Assembly: GCA_958298945.1 (NCBI GenBank)
Contig: OY282605.1
Location: 26,824,811 to 26,888,810, forward strand
Reading direction: 5' to 3'
DNA from: Atherix ibis
Taxonomy: Eukaryota; Arthropoda; Insecta; Diptera; Athericidae
Length of the DNA: 64,000 nt
The notes beneath the pieces were generated by a model. The model searched no databases. It saw only the letters and a list, made by a program, of their open reading frames with translations, and was not told where the DNA came from. Positions 35,240-46,469 of the stretch are shown piece after piece (the first letter of the stretch is position 1; the number at the start of each line of letters is the position of its first letter). The translations under genes were made by a program, and so were the position numbers.

Positions 35240-36000
35240 TTCAAATGACCATAAATCCTTTTTCTACTATGCATACTCTAATTGATAATAGGCATCCGCA
35301 GAAAGATCGTACAGTGCACAGTAAAGAAGGTGTTGCTGCTGAGACGCGAATAAGTCGATTCGGTATCGTGCACAGCAATTGGACCTTATGGAACATTTTA
35401 CAAAAAGATGTTCGTTTACAAGCTTTGGTTTAGTGGGACCAAAAGAAAACTGTTTTTGATCCTCATTTTCACCACTAATATTTGTTAAGTAATTTGAGGC
35501 TCATTTTTGGTGAGTGAAGAAAATTCATAAGCCATTGTTGAGACGCCGTTACATCCACAAAAAGTCAATATTTTGTGTGCTTTATGGTCTGGTGGAATCA
35601 TTAGTCCATGTTTCTTCAAAAATAATGCCGGCCAGAACGTTAATCTAAATAGAGAGTGCTATAGATCTATGATTCTATGAATTGAAAGGAAGATCTGTGG
35701 TTTTACCAACAGGGGTCAACATGTCACACAGCCCGCGCCACAGTCATTAATTGAAGAAAATATTCGATGAACGCATAGTTTTGTGTAATGGACGTGTGAA
35801 TTGTTCTCCAAGACCGTGTGATTTAACACCGTCACATTAATTTGTATAAGGATATGTAAATTCGCTTATAAACCAAAGTCGATGGATAACTCAGCAAGGT
35901 GTAGGAGCGCCACAGTCTAGAAGCCAAATTTTCGACAATTTTTGAACCAGCTGCTAAAAAGTGGTCAAAAATTTCGATGGATCGGGGATCAAACATCCAT
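35240..36000 (+). pseudogene. DD41D (rosa/Visitor-like) transposase remnant, internally deleted
   Basis: The first part reads DRTVHSKEGVAAETRISRFG, IVHS and TLWNILQKDVRLQAL, the DNA-binding end of this group. A deletion then skips the first catalytic block, and 35560 onward reads LVESLVHVSSK and AGQNVNLNRECYRSMI in shifting frames, QQGSTCHTA-like at the second Asp position, and ERIVLCNGRVNCSPRPCDLT, whose catalytic block then reads PSH where PLD is expected. Degenerate and inactive. Confidence 0.75.
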
Positions 36001-36119
36001 CGAAGTTTCTCCTACAAGCATCAGGACATCCATCGAAGTCTTAGTAAATCATGCCACCAGTGAAGCTTAAGTCTTCAATGAATGTTTTTTGGAAAGGAAG
36101 TGGAGGGTAGTTCTTGAAC

Positions 36120-36460
36120 AAAGGGATTATTATGATTAGAGATACCGGAATGGAACTTTTTATAACGAGATTTCAAGATAACGATGAATAATATTATTGC
36201 GAACATAAAAGCGAGCATCGACAAATGTACGGAGTCTTTTTGATTGAAGGGATTGGATTCGATGGCATTTGGAAGGGTTAGTAGAGCTACTGAATTCTAG
36301 TACGTAAGTCCATATGGAAATTTCTGAGTCGAAGTAGATGGTATCATCTTTTTAGTTCTTATCTTTTAAGTCTTGTATGTGGGTTCCATGTGAAGAGTTT
36401 GCCTAAGTTCAGTCCTCGGTGTGTTGTAGTATTTCGCTACCATTAAGGAATATGGCGGGC
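36120..36460 (-). pseudogene. Jockey-like LINE remnant, thumb region
   Basis: Minus-strand frames read IFLNGSEILQHTED, LFTWNPHTRLKR (jockey: LTWxxHIxxKR), ISIWTYVLEF (PIWTYGLxLW), NPSKCHRIQSLQSKRLRTFV and DARFYVRNNIIHRYLEI (the APWYVxNxxIHxDLxI block). The order is right for the C-terminal third of a jockey ORF2. Only this piece remains, between the DD41D remnant and the mauritiana-type mariner. Confidence 0.75.
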
Positions 36461-36944
36461 ATGATTCACGGAGTAAAAGTTACCTGAATATCTAAAATCA
36501 TATTTAAGCCCTAACGGCATGAAATTTTTTTCTCCAATAAAGACAATATTGTGGCCATTACTATAAGTTTTGTTGAGTGCAAGTTTGCGATGTTTTCAGA
36601 TCACTTCCACTGATTCTAGTATCATTACTTTTATGCTGAAATGGAAGATCCAAATTGTTTATAATTACGTAACCATTGGACTTTGAAAGTACCTTTAAGT
36701 TTCTTTTCGCTTAAAATTGTCAACTGGTTGAATTCTTGAGTAAATTGGATCTTGTAGGAATGCTAATTCAGGTTTTTTGCAAAAATTCAAGTGAACGTCC
36801 GCTACGAGGACGCATTATTACAAACTGGCATATGGTTCAGAATCAAACAAATTTCCTCAAAAATGTTAACTAATCTTCAAGTTGATGGCTCATTTGTACC
36901 GAAAAGTCCACGAAGCTCTTTTATTTCATAATTTCGTTTTAATA

Positions 36945-38197
36945 CCAGGTGTATAAGCTTAAATCCGCTGTTTTTTTAATAAAAAAACCAATGCTTTTTT
37001 CATAGAAAGCAAAAACAAATATATTAAAAGTACTTGCCCTTGCTAGCTACACATTTTTCCCATCTCTCCGGCAATTTGCGGATACTACGCCAAAAAAATT
37101 CCTACTCTTTCGAGGCAAACCACTCATCAAGCCATTTTCGGACGTCTTCGTAAGAATCGAAGTGCTGCTCAGCGAGCGCGTAGCCCATCGACTTAAATAG
37201 GTGATAGTCGGAAAAGGCCAGGTGTCTGTCGAATAAGCGGGGTGGGGTAGCACCTCCCAGTTGAGTGTCTCCAAGTAGTTTCGGACCATTTTTGATGTGT
37301 GCGATGGTGCTTTGTCGTTAACGAAAGTCAGCTTTCCATGTCTTTGTTGATAATCCCTCCTTTTTTCCATGCAGCGCATGGTACAATTTGATCAGTTGTT
37401 GGTGATAGCGGTGGGTATTGACAGTTTCACCAGGTTTCAACATCTCATAGTAGACGATACCCTGCTGATCCCACCAAACGCACAGCTTCATCTTCCGTCC
37501 GAAGCGATTTGGTCTTGGGGAAGATTTTAATTGTTGGCCGGGATCAACCCCCGATTTTTTTGCGTTAAGGATTCTCGAAATATATTCACTTTTCATTGCC
37601 TGTCATAATCCGATGCAGGAACGATTTGCTTTTTTGTCTGGCGAGCAAGATTTTGTATGTGTTTTGGTGACGCTCCATCTGCCTATTGTTCAATTCATGC
37701 GGCACCTACTTTCCGATCTTTTCAATCTTCCCCATGGCATGCAGACGCATGGAAATGGCTGGTTGAGTAACACGGAATTGCTCCGCGAGCATTTTTTGCA
37801 ATTGGGTATCGTCTCCATCCAAAAGAGCCTGCAATTAATGATCCTCAACCTTCCTAGGCCGATTTTCATGCTTTTTGTTCTACAAGTCAAAATTTCTGTC
37901 TTTGAACCGAAGAAACCAATCTCGGCATGTTATTTCCGATAAAGCACTGTCACCATAAGCATTCGATGCGATTCGGCAGCCGATTTCTTCAAATATAAGC
38001 AGAAAAGCAGAGCACAAAACTAGACATGATTAACAAAGGAAAATTGTATGTTGTTGTACGCAATTGCTGACAATGTACACTGATTAATGTTGACAGATGT
38101 CAAACTCCTAAAAAAAAGTATGGCGTTCCCATGGTAGCTTAATACGGTCACTCACGCCATCTATGACCAAACAGCGGATTTAAGCTTATACACCTGT
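36945..38197 (-). mobile_element. mauritiana-subfamily mariner, complete ends
   Basis: The ends are ccaggtgtataagcttaaat on the left and its complement on the right (gcttatacacctgt), flanked by TA at 36943-36944 and 38198-38199. The end sequence and length, 1253 bp, are those of the mauritiana group to which the active Mos1 element belongs. Confidence 0.95.
37060..38010 (-). pseudogene. mauritiana-type mariner transposase, broken
   Basis: Reads SNAYGDSALSEITCRDWFL, VEDHQLQALLDGDDTQLQKM, VTQPAISMRLHAMGKIEKIG, KWVPHELN, SFLHRIMTGNEK, then stop, PNRFGRKMKLCVWWDQQGIV, YYEMLKPGETVNTHRYHQQL, FVNDKAPSHTSKMVRNYLET, LNWEVLPHPAYS and, after a frameshift, FSDYHLFKSMGYALAEQ. The first catalytic Asp is replaced by Asn (TGNEK for TGDEK), the HDN block reads NDK, and several stops and frameshifts occur. 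Inactive. Confidence 0.9.
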
Positions 38198-38199
38198 TA

Positions 38200-39880
38200 A
38201 TACCATCAATTTTCATTTTAATAATCCAAAACTCATTAATTAGCATTAAATTAAACAAATTGTGTTATTGTTTAATCTAATTATTTCAATTAGATGAACA
38301 ATTTTCATATTTCTTTTTATAGGAATATTTAAAAAAAATATTTATTTAATAAAAATATGCTTTTTTAAAAAATATAAATTTTATGTTCAAAAGTAAAACA
38401 TTACGATTCTTATTTAAGACTTAATTAAATTAAAATATATTTTCACTGCATATAGTTTGAGAAAAGTCTAAGCATTTTTTATAAATTTTTCGAATAAATC
38501 CAATTTTTAACATACTTCTTAGATAGTACAAGTCGATTAATGACCAACACAACACTCGTGCAAGGAAAACTCTCCCAGAAACATAACCTCAAATGATCTT
38601 TATTTAATATTATGAGACTGCAAAAAATAAAAATAAAACTCTTTAAAAAGGTGAAAATTCCGAAAATCATATATGAAATTACAATGCATTTAAAAATAAA
38701 TTAAATCATTTTGAAATCAACAATTTTAAAGTGATTCAATCAAACAAAATGGATTGTGAACAGTAGAAAAATGGTTTCCAAATAAAATTAAACTGATTTT
38801 TTTTTCTTTCTAATTGCACTTAAAATTCCATTTTATTCTAACCGTTAATAGAATAGAATAGAATTTTTCCAAATATTTTCCAATAACTTCAATTCCAAGA
38901 GATGAAGTGTAGTTTAGGTGATTTTTTAGTTCAGAAAGTTTACAATATCGAATGGGATTGAGCATTTTCAATCCATTAAAACAAATAATTTTCCATCTAA
39001 ACATAATCGATAATTTTCACTGTGTAAGGTCTTAATTTTCATATTTCATCTTCTCTACGGATAGTTCAGATTTTTTCACAACATTTCCTATCCCATCGAT
39101 GGGAATGAACCCATTCGCATATGGGATGTGTACACATACTTGAACCTTAATGCTCGTACCTAGACTATGCGGATGGATACCGGATTGGTATTGTGGATAT
39201 TGTACGATAGCTGCTAATTGTCATAATGCACAGAAAAGGTACACTTTTTCCACTTTTATATACGTACCTAATTTGAAAATAACAAAAATTATTATATTTA
39301 ATTACAGGTTGTTCGATAAGATGAATTGACCTTTTTGATGGGATGATGGTCAAGTCAGTTTGTACCAGTGAAAGCGTATTTTTCCGGTTAATTCTATACG
39401 AACAATTTCGCCCAAAGTGTTTGTTACCCGCTTATTCTTTGGCAGCTACTAATTAAAAAACTACAACTTGTTAATGCCAATAATATAATTTGAAAAAATG
39501 CCTGAATTTGAATATAAAAATTATTTAACTGACAATAGAGTAGATTTCATGGTATAAAAATTGAGTTGAGTTTCTATTTGAAAATCGAAACCGTTTCAAA
39601 TCTGCTCTATTGGATAATGAGTAAATTTTTATAAAAATTTCTTTGCATTTATTGATGATCTACTTAGAAGTATTTCATACTAGAAAGTATTAAAAAGCTT
39701 GCTTTCTCCAATTTTTTGTTTGTTTCATTATGTTTTTTTTTCTTCTTTTCTTATTAAAATAAAACTTTTATTTCTTACATGCTTAAAGAAACGTCTCTGT
39801 ACACATATAAGAAATTATTTAGGAAGCAACTTTTTGTTGCAATAACATTTTAAAAGAGGAATTTTTCTTAGTTTTGAATT
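38200..39880. other. No gene seen
   Basis: AT-rich. Nothing recognised; a cluster of atagaatagaa repeats lies at about 38850. Confidence 0.4.
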
Positions 39881-39883
39881 ATA

Positions 39884-41102
39884 CGAGGGTCGTTCAATAA
39901 GTCCTTAGAAAAAGGTAGGAAAAAACTGTTTTTTAAAAAAAAAAATTTTTATTTTTTAACATAATCTCCTTTTAGCTCTATACACTTTTCCAACCGTTTT
40001 TCCAAAATTTTTATCCCGTCCAAAAAATAGGATTTCGGAAGTTCTGCAAAATACTCATCCGTTTGAGCAATGACGTCCTCGATGGAAGTGAACCGTCGTC
40101 CGCCAAGCCATTTCTTCAGACTGGGGAAAAGAAAATAGTCACTAGGGACCAAATATGGTGAATAAGCGGGATGCTGCAACAATTCCATTCTCAATTCCAC
40201 AATTTTGGCCATGGAAACAGCGCAGGTGTGCACACGCGCAATGTCCTGATGCAAGAGGATTTTTTTCTTCTTCAGATGGGGGCGTTTCCCTTTGATTTCC
40301 TCGCTCAACCGTTGCAATAACGACGCGTAATATGCTCCTGTTATTGTTTTTCCTTTTCACCTTGCCGGCCGATGGCACAGTTTTTGCCTTCTTCGGAGCC
40401 CGTTCACCCTTGAAAATCCACTGTGATGACTGTCTCTTCGTTTCTGGAGTGTAGTAGTGTATCCAGGTTTCGTCCACAGTGACATATCGACGAAGGAATT
40501 CGGCAGGATTGCGATGAAAGAGTGCCAACATAGCCTCAGAGTCCACTACACGATTGCGCTTATTCGCCTCTGAGAGCAAACGCGGCACCCATCTTGCCGA
40601 AATTTTTTTCACAGACAATTTTTCATGCAAAATTGAAGCGACTGTACCTTGTGATATGCCCGTGGTCTCAACTAATTCGCGCACTTTAATTCGCCGATCG
40701 TTCAAAATCAGATCGTGGATTTTGTCGATGATTTCAGGAGTAGACACCTCAACTGGGCGTCCTGAACGATGTTCATCTTTTGTGGATGAATGGCCACGTT
40801 TAAATTCATTCCCCCAATTGTAAACCGTCGCATACACAGGTGCAGATGTGCCATGAACTGCATCCAACTCGGCTTTGATTTCTTTCGGGCTTAAGCCTTT
40901 CAAATGGAGATGTTTGATGACAGTTCTAAACTCGCTTTTTTCCATTGTTATGCACAAATAAATGTCGTTAACTTTAATCGACGATAGAAATTAACCTACG
41001 CTATGGATCGAGCTGAAATAATGCTACTTACAAAAATAAATCTTTACCGACACTACGAGGGCAATTTCTTGGATTTTCTAAGGACTTATTGAACGACCCT
41101 CG
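39884..41102 (-). mobile_element. Mariner element, complete ends with TA duplication
   Basis: Ends cgagggtcgttcaataagtc (left) and its complement on the right (gacttattgaacgaccctcg), flanked by TA at 39882-39883 and 41103-41104. Length 1219 bp. Terminal repeats resemble those of 16437 and 42600, but the protein is clearly a different lineage. Confidence 0.95.
39949..40945 (-). pseudogene. Mariner transposase with internal deletion
   Basis: From ATG at 40945 (MEKSEFRTVIKHLHLKGLSP) the frame is clean through the helix-turn-helixes, STKDEHRSGRP, ISARWVPRLLSEANKRNRV, FLRRYVTVDETWIHYY (first Asp) and ERAPKKAKTVPSAGKV. Around 40362 a deletion removes about 18 codons, including the strand usually reading MATVFWDxxGVIxIDYL, and shifts the frame. 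The rest follows in another frame: HQDIARVHT (second Asp kept, following Asn now Ile), LVPSDYFLFPSLKKWLGGRR (third Asp, 34 residues after the second) and the end GDYVKK. With a single main lesion, it is one of the best preserved copies. Confidence 0.92.
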
Positions 41103-41104
41103 TA

Positions 41105-41439
41105 TTAAAAACTTTATATCCATTTTGCAGTTTGGAAAGCACAGCTCTGTCAGTTGATAATTGCCAAAAAAAAGCTATTTTAATCTGGATATAATTTATT
41201 TAGCAATAATATTGGCATTTTATTTTAAAAGCGAATTTTTATTAATAATTATGCTAAAATTGATCAAATCAAATATGTCCATTGAGTGCTGGAACAATAG
41301 AATTTGGATGCAGATTTTCCAAAAACAATTTTCTGGAGTAATGAGGATTATTTATTGGTATACAAAATTTTCGTATATGAGACTTTAAAGACTAATAAGT
41401 GATTGTGAAAAAAGTATTTTATTTTTTGGCTCATATTTG
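41105..41439. other. No gene seen
   Basis: AT-rich spacer; a 75-codon frame shows no domain. Confidence 0.4.
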
Positions 41440-41690
41440 CCGTAACAAGCTACACAACATGACAATTTTTGGCTTTATTGCATAAAAATTTTTCAGAATG
41501 CTAAATAACCCTGAATTTTTCGGGATGCCTATCTTTCAGGCTATATGGATTTTTTTTTTATAAAACAAATATCACAAGATATGAAAAATCAACATCAATT
41601 AAGAAATTCTCGAATTACAAACTGAAAAGTGCAGAAAAGTTATGGAAAATTATTTCGAAATGATCGAGTACTGAAACAATTTTAGTGGTA
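41440..41690 (+). repeat. Unclassified dispersed repeat, copy 3
   Basis: Shares with 5370-5710, in order: caagctacacaacatgaca, ttttggctttattg, a gatgc segment, gaattacaaactgaaa, gtgcagaaaa and aatgatcga. Diverged, with indels, but too long and ordered to be chance. No minisatellite follows this copy. Confidence 0.55.
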
Positions 41691-42599
41691 AATATTTTTT
41701 AAAATAATAATTTTTCAAAAATTGCCATAACTTATTAATTACAATTAAATTATAAAAATAATAAAAACTAAATTTAAAATATATAAGTTTTAGTTAAAAG
41801 TAATCCATTATTTTGCCAATAGATGGCTTTAGGAGTATGTATCTCCCGTTGTAAAAGTGCGATCGGGTTGCACTAGATAGCGTCAGAAAGATAAAATTTT
41901 GTAATAAAAAAGCTTCTGATACAGTTTTGTGATTACTTGACTCACTATTTTTTTTAAGCACACGTTAAAGATGGACACCAACAAAGAGAAAATACGCCAT
42001 ATTTTACAGTTTTTCTTCGATAAAGGCGAAAACGCAAGCCAGAAGGCTAAAAATGTGAATAGTGCTTATGGTCCTGATACTGTAACAGCCAATCATGCTC
42101 AATTTTGGTTTCGTCGATTCCGTTCCGGTAATTTTGATGTCAAAGATGCACCACGCTCTGGAAGGCCAATTGTCGAAAATGTCGATAAAATAATGGAAAC
42201 CGTCGAGTCCGCCGGTTACGTAAGCACTGTTCCGATTTCCCAGGAGCTAAACATTGCACAAAACACCGTTTGGAACCACTTAAATAAGGCTGTATAAAAA
42301 AGAAGCCACACGAATTATCGCAAAAAAACCTCATGGAGCGAATTTCCATCTGCAAATCGCTGCTGAATCACAACAATATCGATCCATTTCTGAAGCGGAT
42401 GGTTACTGGTGATGAAAAGTGGGTCACTTACGACAACGTCAAGCGACAACGGTCGTGGTGAAATCGCGGTCACCCGGCGCAAACGGTGGTCAAGCCAGGA
42501 TTGACAGCCAGGAAGGTTTTGCTGTGTGTTTGGTGGGACTGGCAGGGAATCATCTACTATGAGCTGCTCCCCTACGGCCGAACTCTTAATTCGGACCTA

Positions 42600-43885
42600 C
42601 GAGGGTCATTCAACAAGTACCTAGCCTCACCGCCCGTTGGAACTGCTGTCACAAAAGAAATTTACCATCGTACAGTACATTCTTTTAGTAGCCTACTATC
42701 AAGTCAAGTAGTTTCAGTTGATTCCCTTTATTAGTTTTGTTTTGAGAGCCTTTGAAAGCGAGCGTGTCGGTCGGCTGCACAAAAATGGAAAAAGAACAAT
42801 ATCGTTCGGTGATTAGATTCTTGTTTTTGGAAGGGAAAACGCGCAGCGAAATCAAAGATCGCTTGGATGCTGTATATGGTGACTCTTCTCCTTCGATGGC
42901 GACTGTCAAGAATTGGTTCAACGAGTTTGTTCGTGGCCGCACGTCGGTTTTTGATGAGCCACGCCCAGGTGCCCCGACAACGGCTGCTACGGAGAAAAAC
43001 GTTAAAAAAGTCCACGATCTCGTGTTGGCAGACCGTCGATTGAAGTTTCACGAGATAGCTGAGACTGTGGGCATCGCAGTAGGAACGGTGCATCATATTC
43101 TACACGAAGAACTGGGCATAAGAAAGCTGTCGGCGCGATGGGTGCCGCGTTTGCTCACACCGGAAAACAAGCGCAACCGTGAGACCACATCGGCGACGTG
43201 TTTGGCGCTGTTTCAGCGCAATCCAGCGGAGTTCTTGCGTCGTTTCGTGACCGCCGACGAAACATGGATTCACTGGTACACACCAGAGACCAAGGAACAG
43301 TCGAAACAGTGGACTTCACCCAGCGAACGTGCTCCGAAGAAGGCGAAGACTGTTCGATCGGCCGGAAAGGTGATGGCCACCGTTTTCTGGGATTCACAAG
43401 GTGTGATCCACATCGATTACCTCGAGAAGGGTAAAACAATCACGGGGCGCTACTATGCTGACTTATTGGGCCGATTTGACGTCGAATTAAAGAAAAAGCG
43501 GCCCCGCTTTGCGAAGAAAAAAGTGCTGTTTCACCACGACAACGCGCCGGCTCACACCTCCGCCGTCGCCATGGCCAATTTAGTCGAATTGCTGCCCCAT
43601 CCACCGTACTCTCCAGATTTGGCCCCCTGTGACTACTTTTTGTTTCCAAAACTGAAAAAATCACTCGCCGGGAATAGATTTGGGTCGAATGAGGAGGTCA
43701 TCGTCGCCACGGAGGCCTATTTTGCTTCCCTCGAGAAAATGTATTTTTTGGACGGGTTAAAAAGTTAGAGCATCGCTGGGCCAAGTGTATCGATATTGAA
43801 GGAGATTATGTGGAAAAATAAATTGCCACCTTTCCAAAATTTTCGTTTTTCTTTTGTAGGCTAAGTACTTGATGAATGACCCTCG
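42600..43885 (+). mobile_element. Mariner element nested in another mariner
   Basis: Ends cgagggtcattcaacaagta (left) and the complement of cgagggtcattcatcaagta (right), with TA at 42598-42599 and 43886-43887. Length 1286 bp. The flanks ggacc and TAtactg are contiguous (ggaccTAtactg) in the sister host at 61340-62622, which proves the boundaries and the TA target duplication. Least decayed element in the window and less AT-rich than its host. Confidence 0.98.
42785..43821 (+). pseudogene. Nearly open mariner transposase, one frameshift, shortened catalytic spacing
   Basis: DDE transposase. The start is taken as ATG 42785 (MEKEQYRSVIRFLFLEGKT), the usual mariner start; the frame is open 11 codons further upstream. 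N-terminal helix-turn-helixes (to about residue 110), DEPRPGAPTT linker, SARWVPRLLTPENKRNRETT, FVTADETWIHWY (first Asp), KVMATVFWDSQGVIHIDYLE, FHHDNAPAHT (second Asp), LAPCDYFLFPKLKKSLAGNR (third Asp). At about 43765 one A is missing from an A run, so the frame ends at GLKS; the original end, GDYVEK with TAA at 43819, lies in the next frame. Only 30 residues separate the second and third Asp, not 34: a 12-base in-frame loss at gaattgctg relative to its relatives. It is therefore probably not active despite the long frame. Confidence 0.92.
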
Positions 43886-44304
43886 TATACTGTCAACAAT
43901 TGGACCGTCTGAAAGAAGCAATCGTCCAGAAGCGGCCAGCTTTGGCCAATAGAAGAGGAATTGTGTTCCATCAGGACAACGCCAGAAGTTCCGGGACCTT
44001 GGTTGGGATGTTCTTATGCATCCTCCTTATAGTCCGGACCTGGCCACCTCTTCCTGTCTATGACGAATGATTTTGCAGGTGAAAAATTCGCCTCAAAAGA
44101 AGATTGTGAAAATCGACTGTCCCAGTTTTTTGCCAATAGGGACGAGGGTTTCTATGAGAGAGGCATTATGAAATTACCTTCAAAATGGCAATAAGTTATC
44201 CAACAAAACGGTGCACATTTAACCTAAATCGTATCATTCTATCTATGCTAAATAAAACCTTCAATTTAATGCAAAAATAATGGATTTCTTTTTACTACAA
44301 CTTA

Positions 44305-46465
44305 TATTTTAAATTGGATAGTTTTATCTTTTTTTTTAAACTGGCATTATTATTTATCTTTTCAAAAATAGTCACATAAAAAGAATCAGTTTTCATTCAA
44401 AAAAAAATAATTCCTATTATTTATATTCTAGATCTTATTAAAAATAGTAAAAAAATATATATCTTTCAAAAAAGAATTTCAATATTTTCATAAATTGACC
44501 ATTAAGATAGCTTCTATTTCTAAGAAAAAAATTACACCTGACAAATTATCCAATTTATCAAAAAATGTAAAAAATATTTTCGAATTTTTATTTATTTTGT
44601 TGTTTTTTTTTTCTTCTATTATTATTAAGAATTTTCTATTTCTTATCTAAGATCAGTTTAAGATCTGATTCATTATATAATATTCAAAATAAAATGTTAA
44701 AAATATTTTGATATTTGGAAAATGTCGTACTTTTAGTCAAAGGAATAAATAAGAAAAATTATGAAAATTGATATTCTTCCCAATGACATTTGTGAACATT
44801 AATAATTCTGGTAATTTATTGTATCAACTTTCTTAGATCTAGATTTGATATTATCACAATTGATTTTTATTCGTAAAGGTTACAAAAATACGAAATAAAA
44901 CTTGTCAGTATCCAGTTTGTTCTCAGAAGAAGATACAATAAAATTTAAAAAAAAAAAAAAAAAAAACTCATATTAAGCATTAACAAATTTTCCAAAGAAT
45001 ATATCATAAAAGCTGAAATAAAAATAAATTAATCAGAAAAAAATATCTAATTATAATTTTATTATTAATCGGATGGATTTGATACGATTGAATTGTCACA
45101 TAAATAAATTTTGACAAATTTTTAGTGAAACGAACAAATGCGGCTAACCTTCACGATTAGCTCTCATATCTCATATTGTAATGAGATAAAATGGAAGATA
45201 TTATAAAAAGTTAATATTCATAAAAATGAGCATGTGTGTGGTAAAGGTAAGGAAATTACAATAATATAAAAACCTTATAAATTTTAGACTTTACAACAAA
45301 AATACCAAATAGTAAGTCAGTGGATTAATGAAAATTATGAGCATACTCGATGAGGATCGGTAAATACTCTGACGGCAGGCTAAGATAGGTTAAAAGGTAT
45401 CGGTGGCAATAAAATCGGATATGGATATGAATCTGTACTTGGGAGTGAATGCAGGTGAGATTGAGGAGCGATCCACAAGGGTACGTATTTGTGGACAGCA
45501 GACTGTCAGATCACGAGGAGCGCGACCAGTTGTCTGGACCAATTAAAATGGAAACCATAAACATAATTTATCCAAATATGAGCCATTTCTCACAAATATC
45601 TGAACAGACGTTCAAATCTGATACACGACTATGCTAGTCATTCGACTGATATTATATCCAATTTGTTAACGAGTAGTTTTGGTCAACATCATTGCAATAT
45701 GGTGCTTTGTTGGGTAACTTCTGGAAGCCGCGATTCGATTCTGACTTTCATCAACTTGCTAGTGCCCTATCATCTATGAGAACATCTAGATGGCGCTGTC
45801 GGACTTTGTGGTTAGTATTTACCACTTTTCTGGAATTTAGATCCATCGGCGAATGTTTGGCCGCAATTATTTTGCTAATCGCAAATCTCTGATCTGGTTC
45901 ATTATTGGAACTAAAGTTGCCTCTAAAACGATACTTATTTGCCGTATCTCAGCATTCCGATCGATTAAAGTGTCCTTGAATTTCAGTATTATTTTCAGAT
46001 ATTTCTCTCTTCAGTGTCGATCCATAATAAGTTTACCATTTATCGTAAAATACCACCTGCTGGCTAAATAATATCGAATGGAGATATTTAATCTTTTCAT
46101 TTATTTAATTTCATCATTTAAAAAAATTGGATCTAATTTAATATATACACGATCTAATATATACTAAGCGCCATTTAATATTGTACACAGAATTTTTAGT
46201 GATTAAAATCAGGGCTACCAATTTATATAGAATACCGTCTACTTTAGCGGAGGTAAAAAAAATTGTTACGTATTTGCTTTTCGGGCATAATTATTGATGC
46301 TCACAATATACAAATTTTTGAATATTAAAAGGCCAAGAGCTTCAAACATAGTAAATTTATTAAAATTAAAAGAAATTTTCAAAATATATGTTATTAAAAT
46401 GTAGAAGCCCTACTAATAATCGAAAAATGTTAAAAAGGTCTCATTTTTCCGAAAAAATTCATTTG
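44305..46465. other. No gene seen
   Basis: AT-rich with a 20-base poly(A) at 44947-44966. The stretch 45340-46060 is less AT-rich and has short frames without recognised domains. Confidence 0.4.
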
Positions 46466-46469
46466 AATT

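Larger units (their letters stand above)
41971..44227 (+). pseudogene. Mariner transposase split by insertion
   Basis: Starts MDTNKEKIRHILQFFFDKGE at 41971. Visible: FWFRRFRSGNFDVKDAPRSG, NTVWNHLNKA, MVTGDEKWVTYDN (first Asp), KVLLCVWWDWQGIIYYELL, then the inserted mariner within a Leu codon (CTA) of LNSDLYCQQL, then VFHQDNAR (second Asp), FFANRDEGFYERGIMKL and a stop at 44225. Compared with the sister at 61415 it has three deletions of 16, 28 and 13 bases, which add up exactly to the 57-base difference in coding length. The third removes the codons of the third catalytic Asp (LAPSDYH). There is also a stop at RSW*. Inactive even before the insertion is considered. Confidence 0.93.
41786..44302 (+). 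mobile_element. Mariner element split by a second mariner
   Basis: Ends agttttagttaaaagtaatc (left) and the complement of agttgtagtaaaaagaaatc (right), flanked by TA at 41784-41785 and 44303-44304. Its body is interrupted by the complete mariner at 42600-43885 plus a TA duplication. Without the insert it is about 1229 bp. It is the sister of the copy at 61340-62622, whose uninterrupted sequence shows the original insertion site. Confidence 0.95.

Noticed and set aside
42685..43664. Antisense frames within the nested mariner
   Set aside because: They are shadows of the well-supported transposase on the plus strand.
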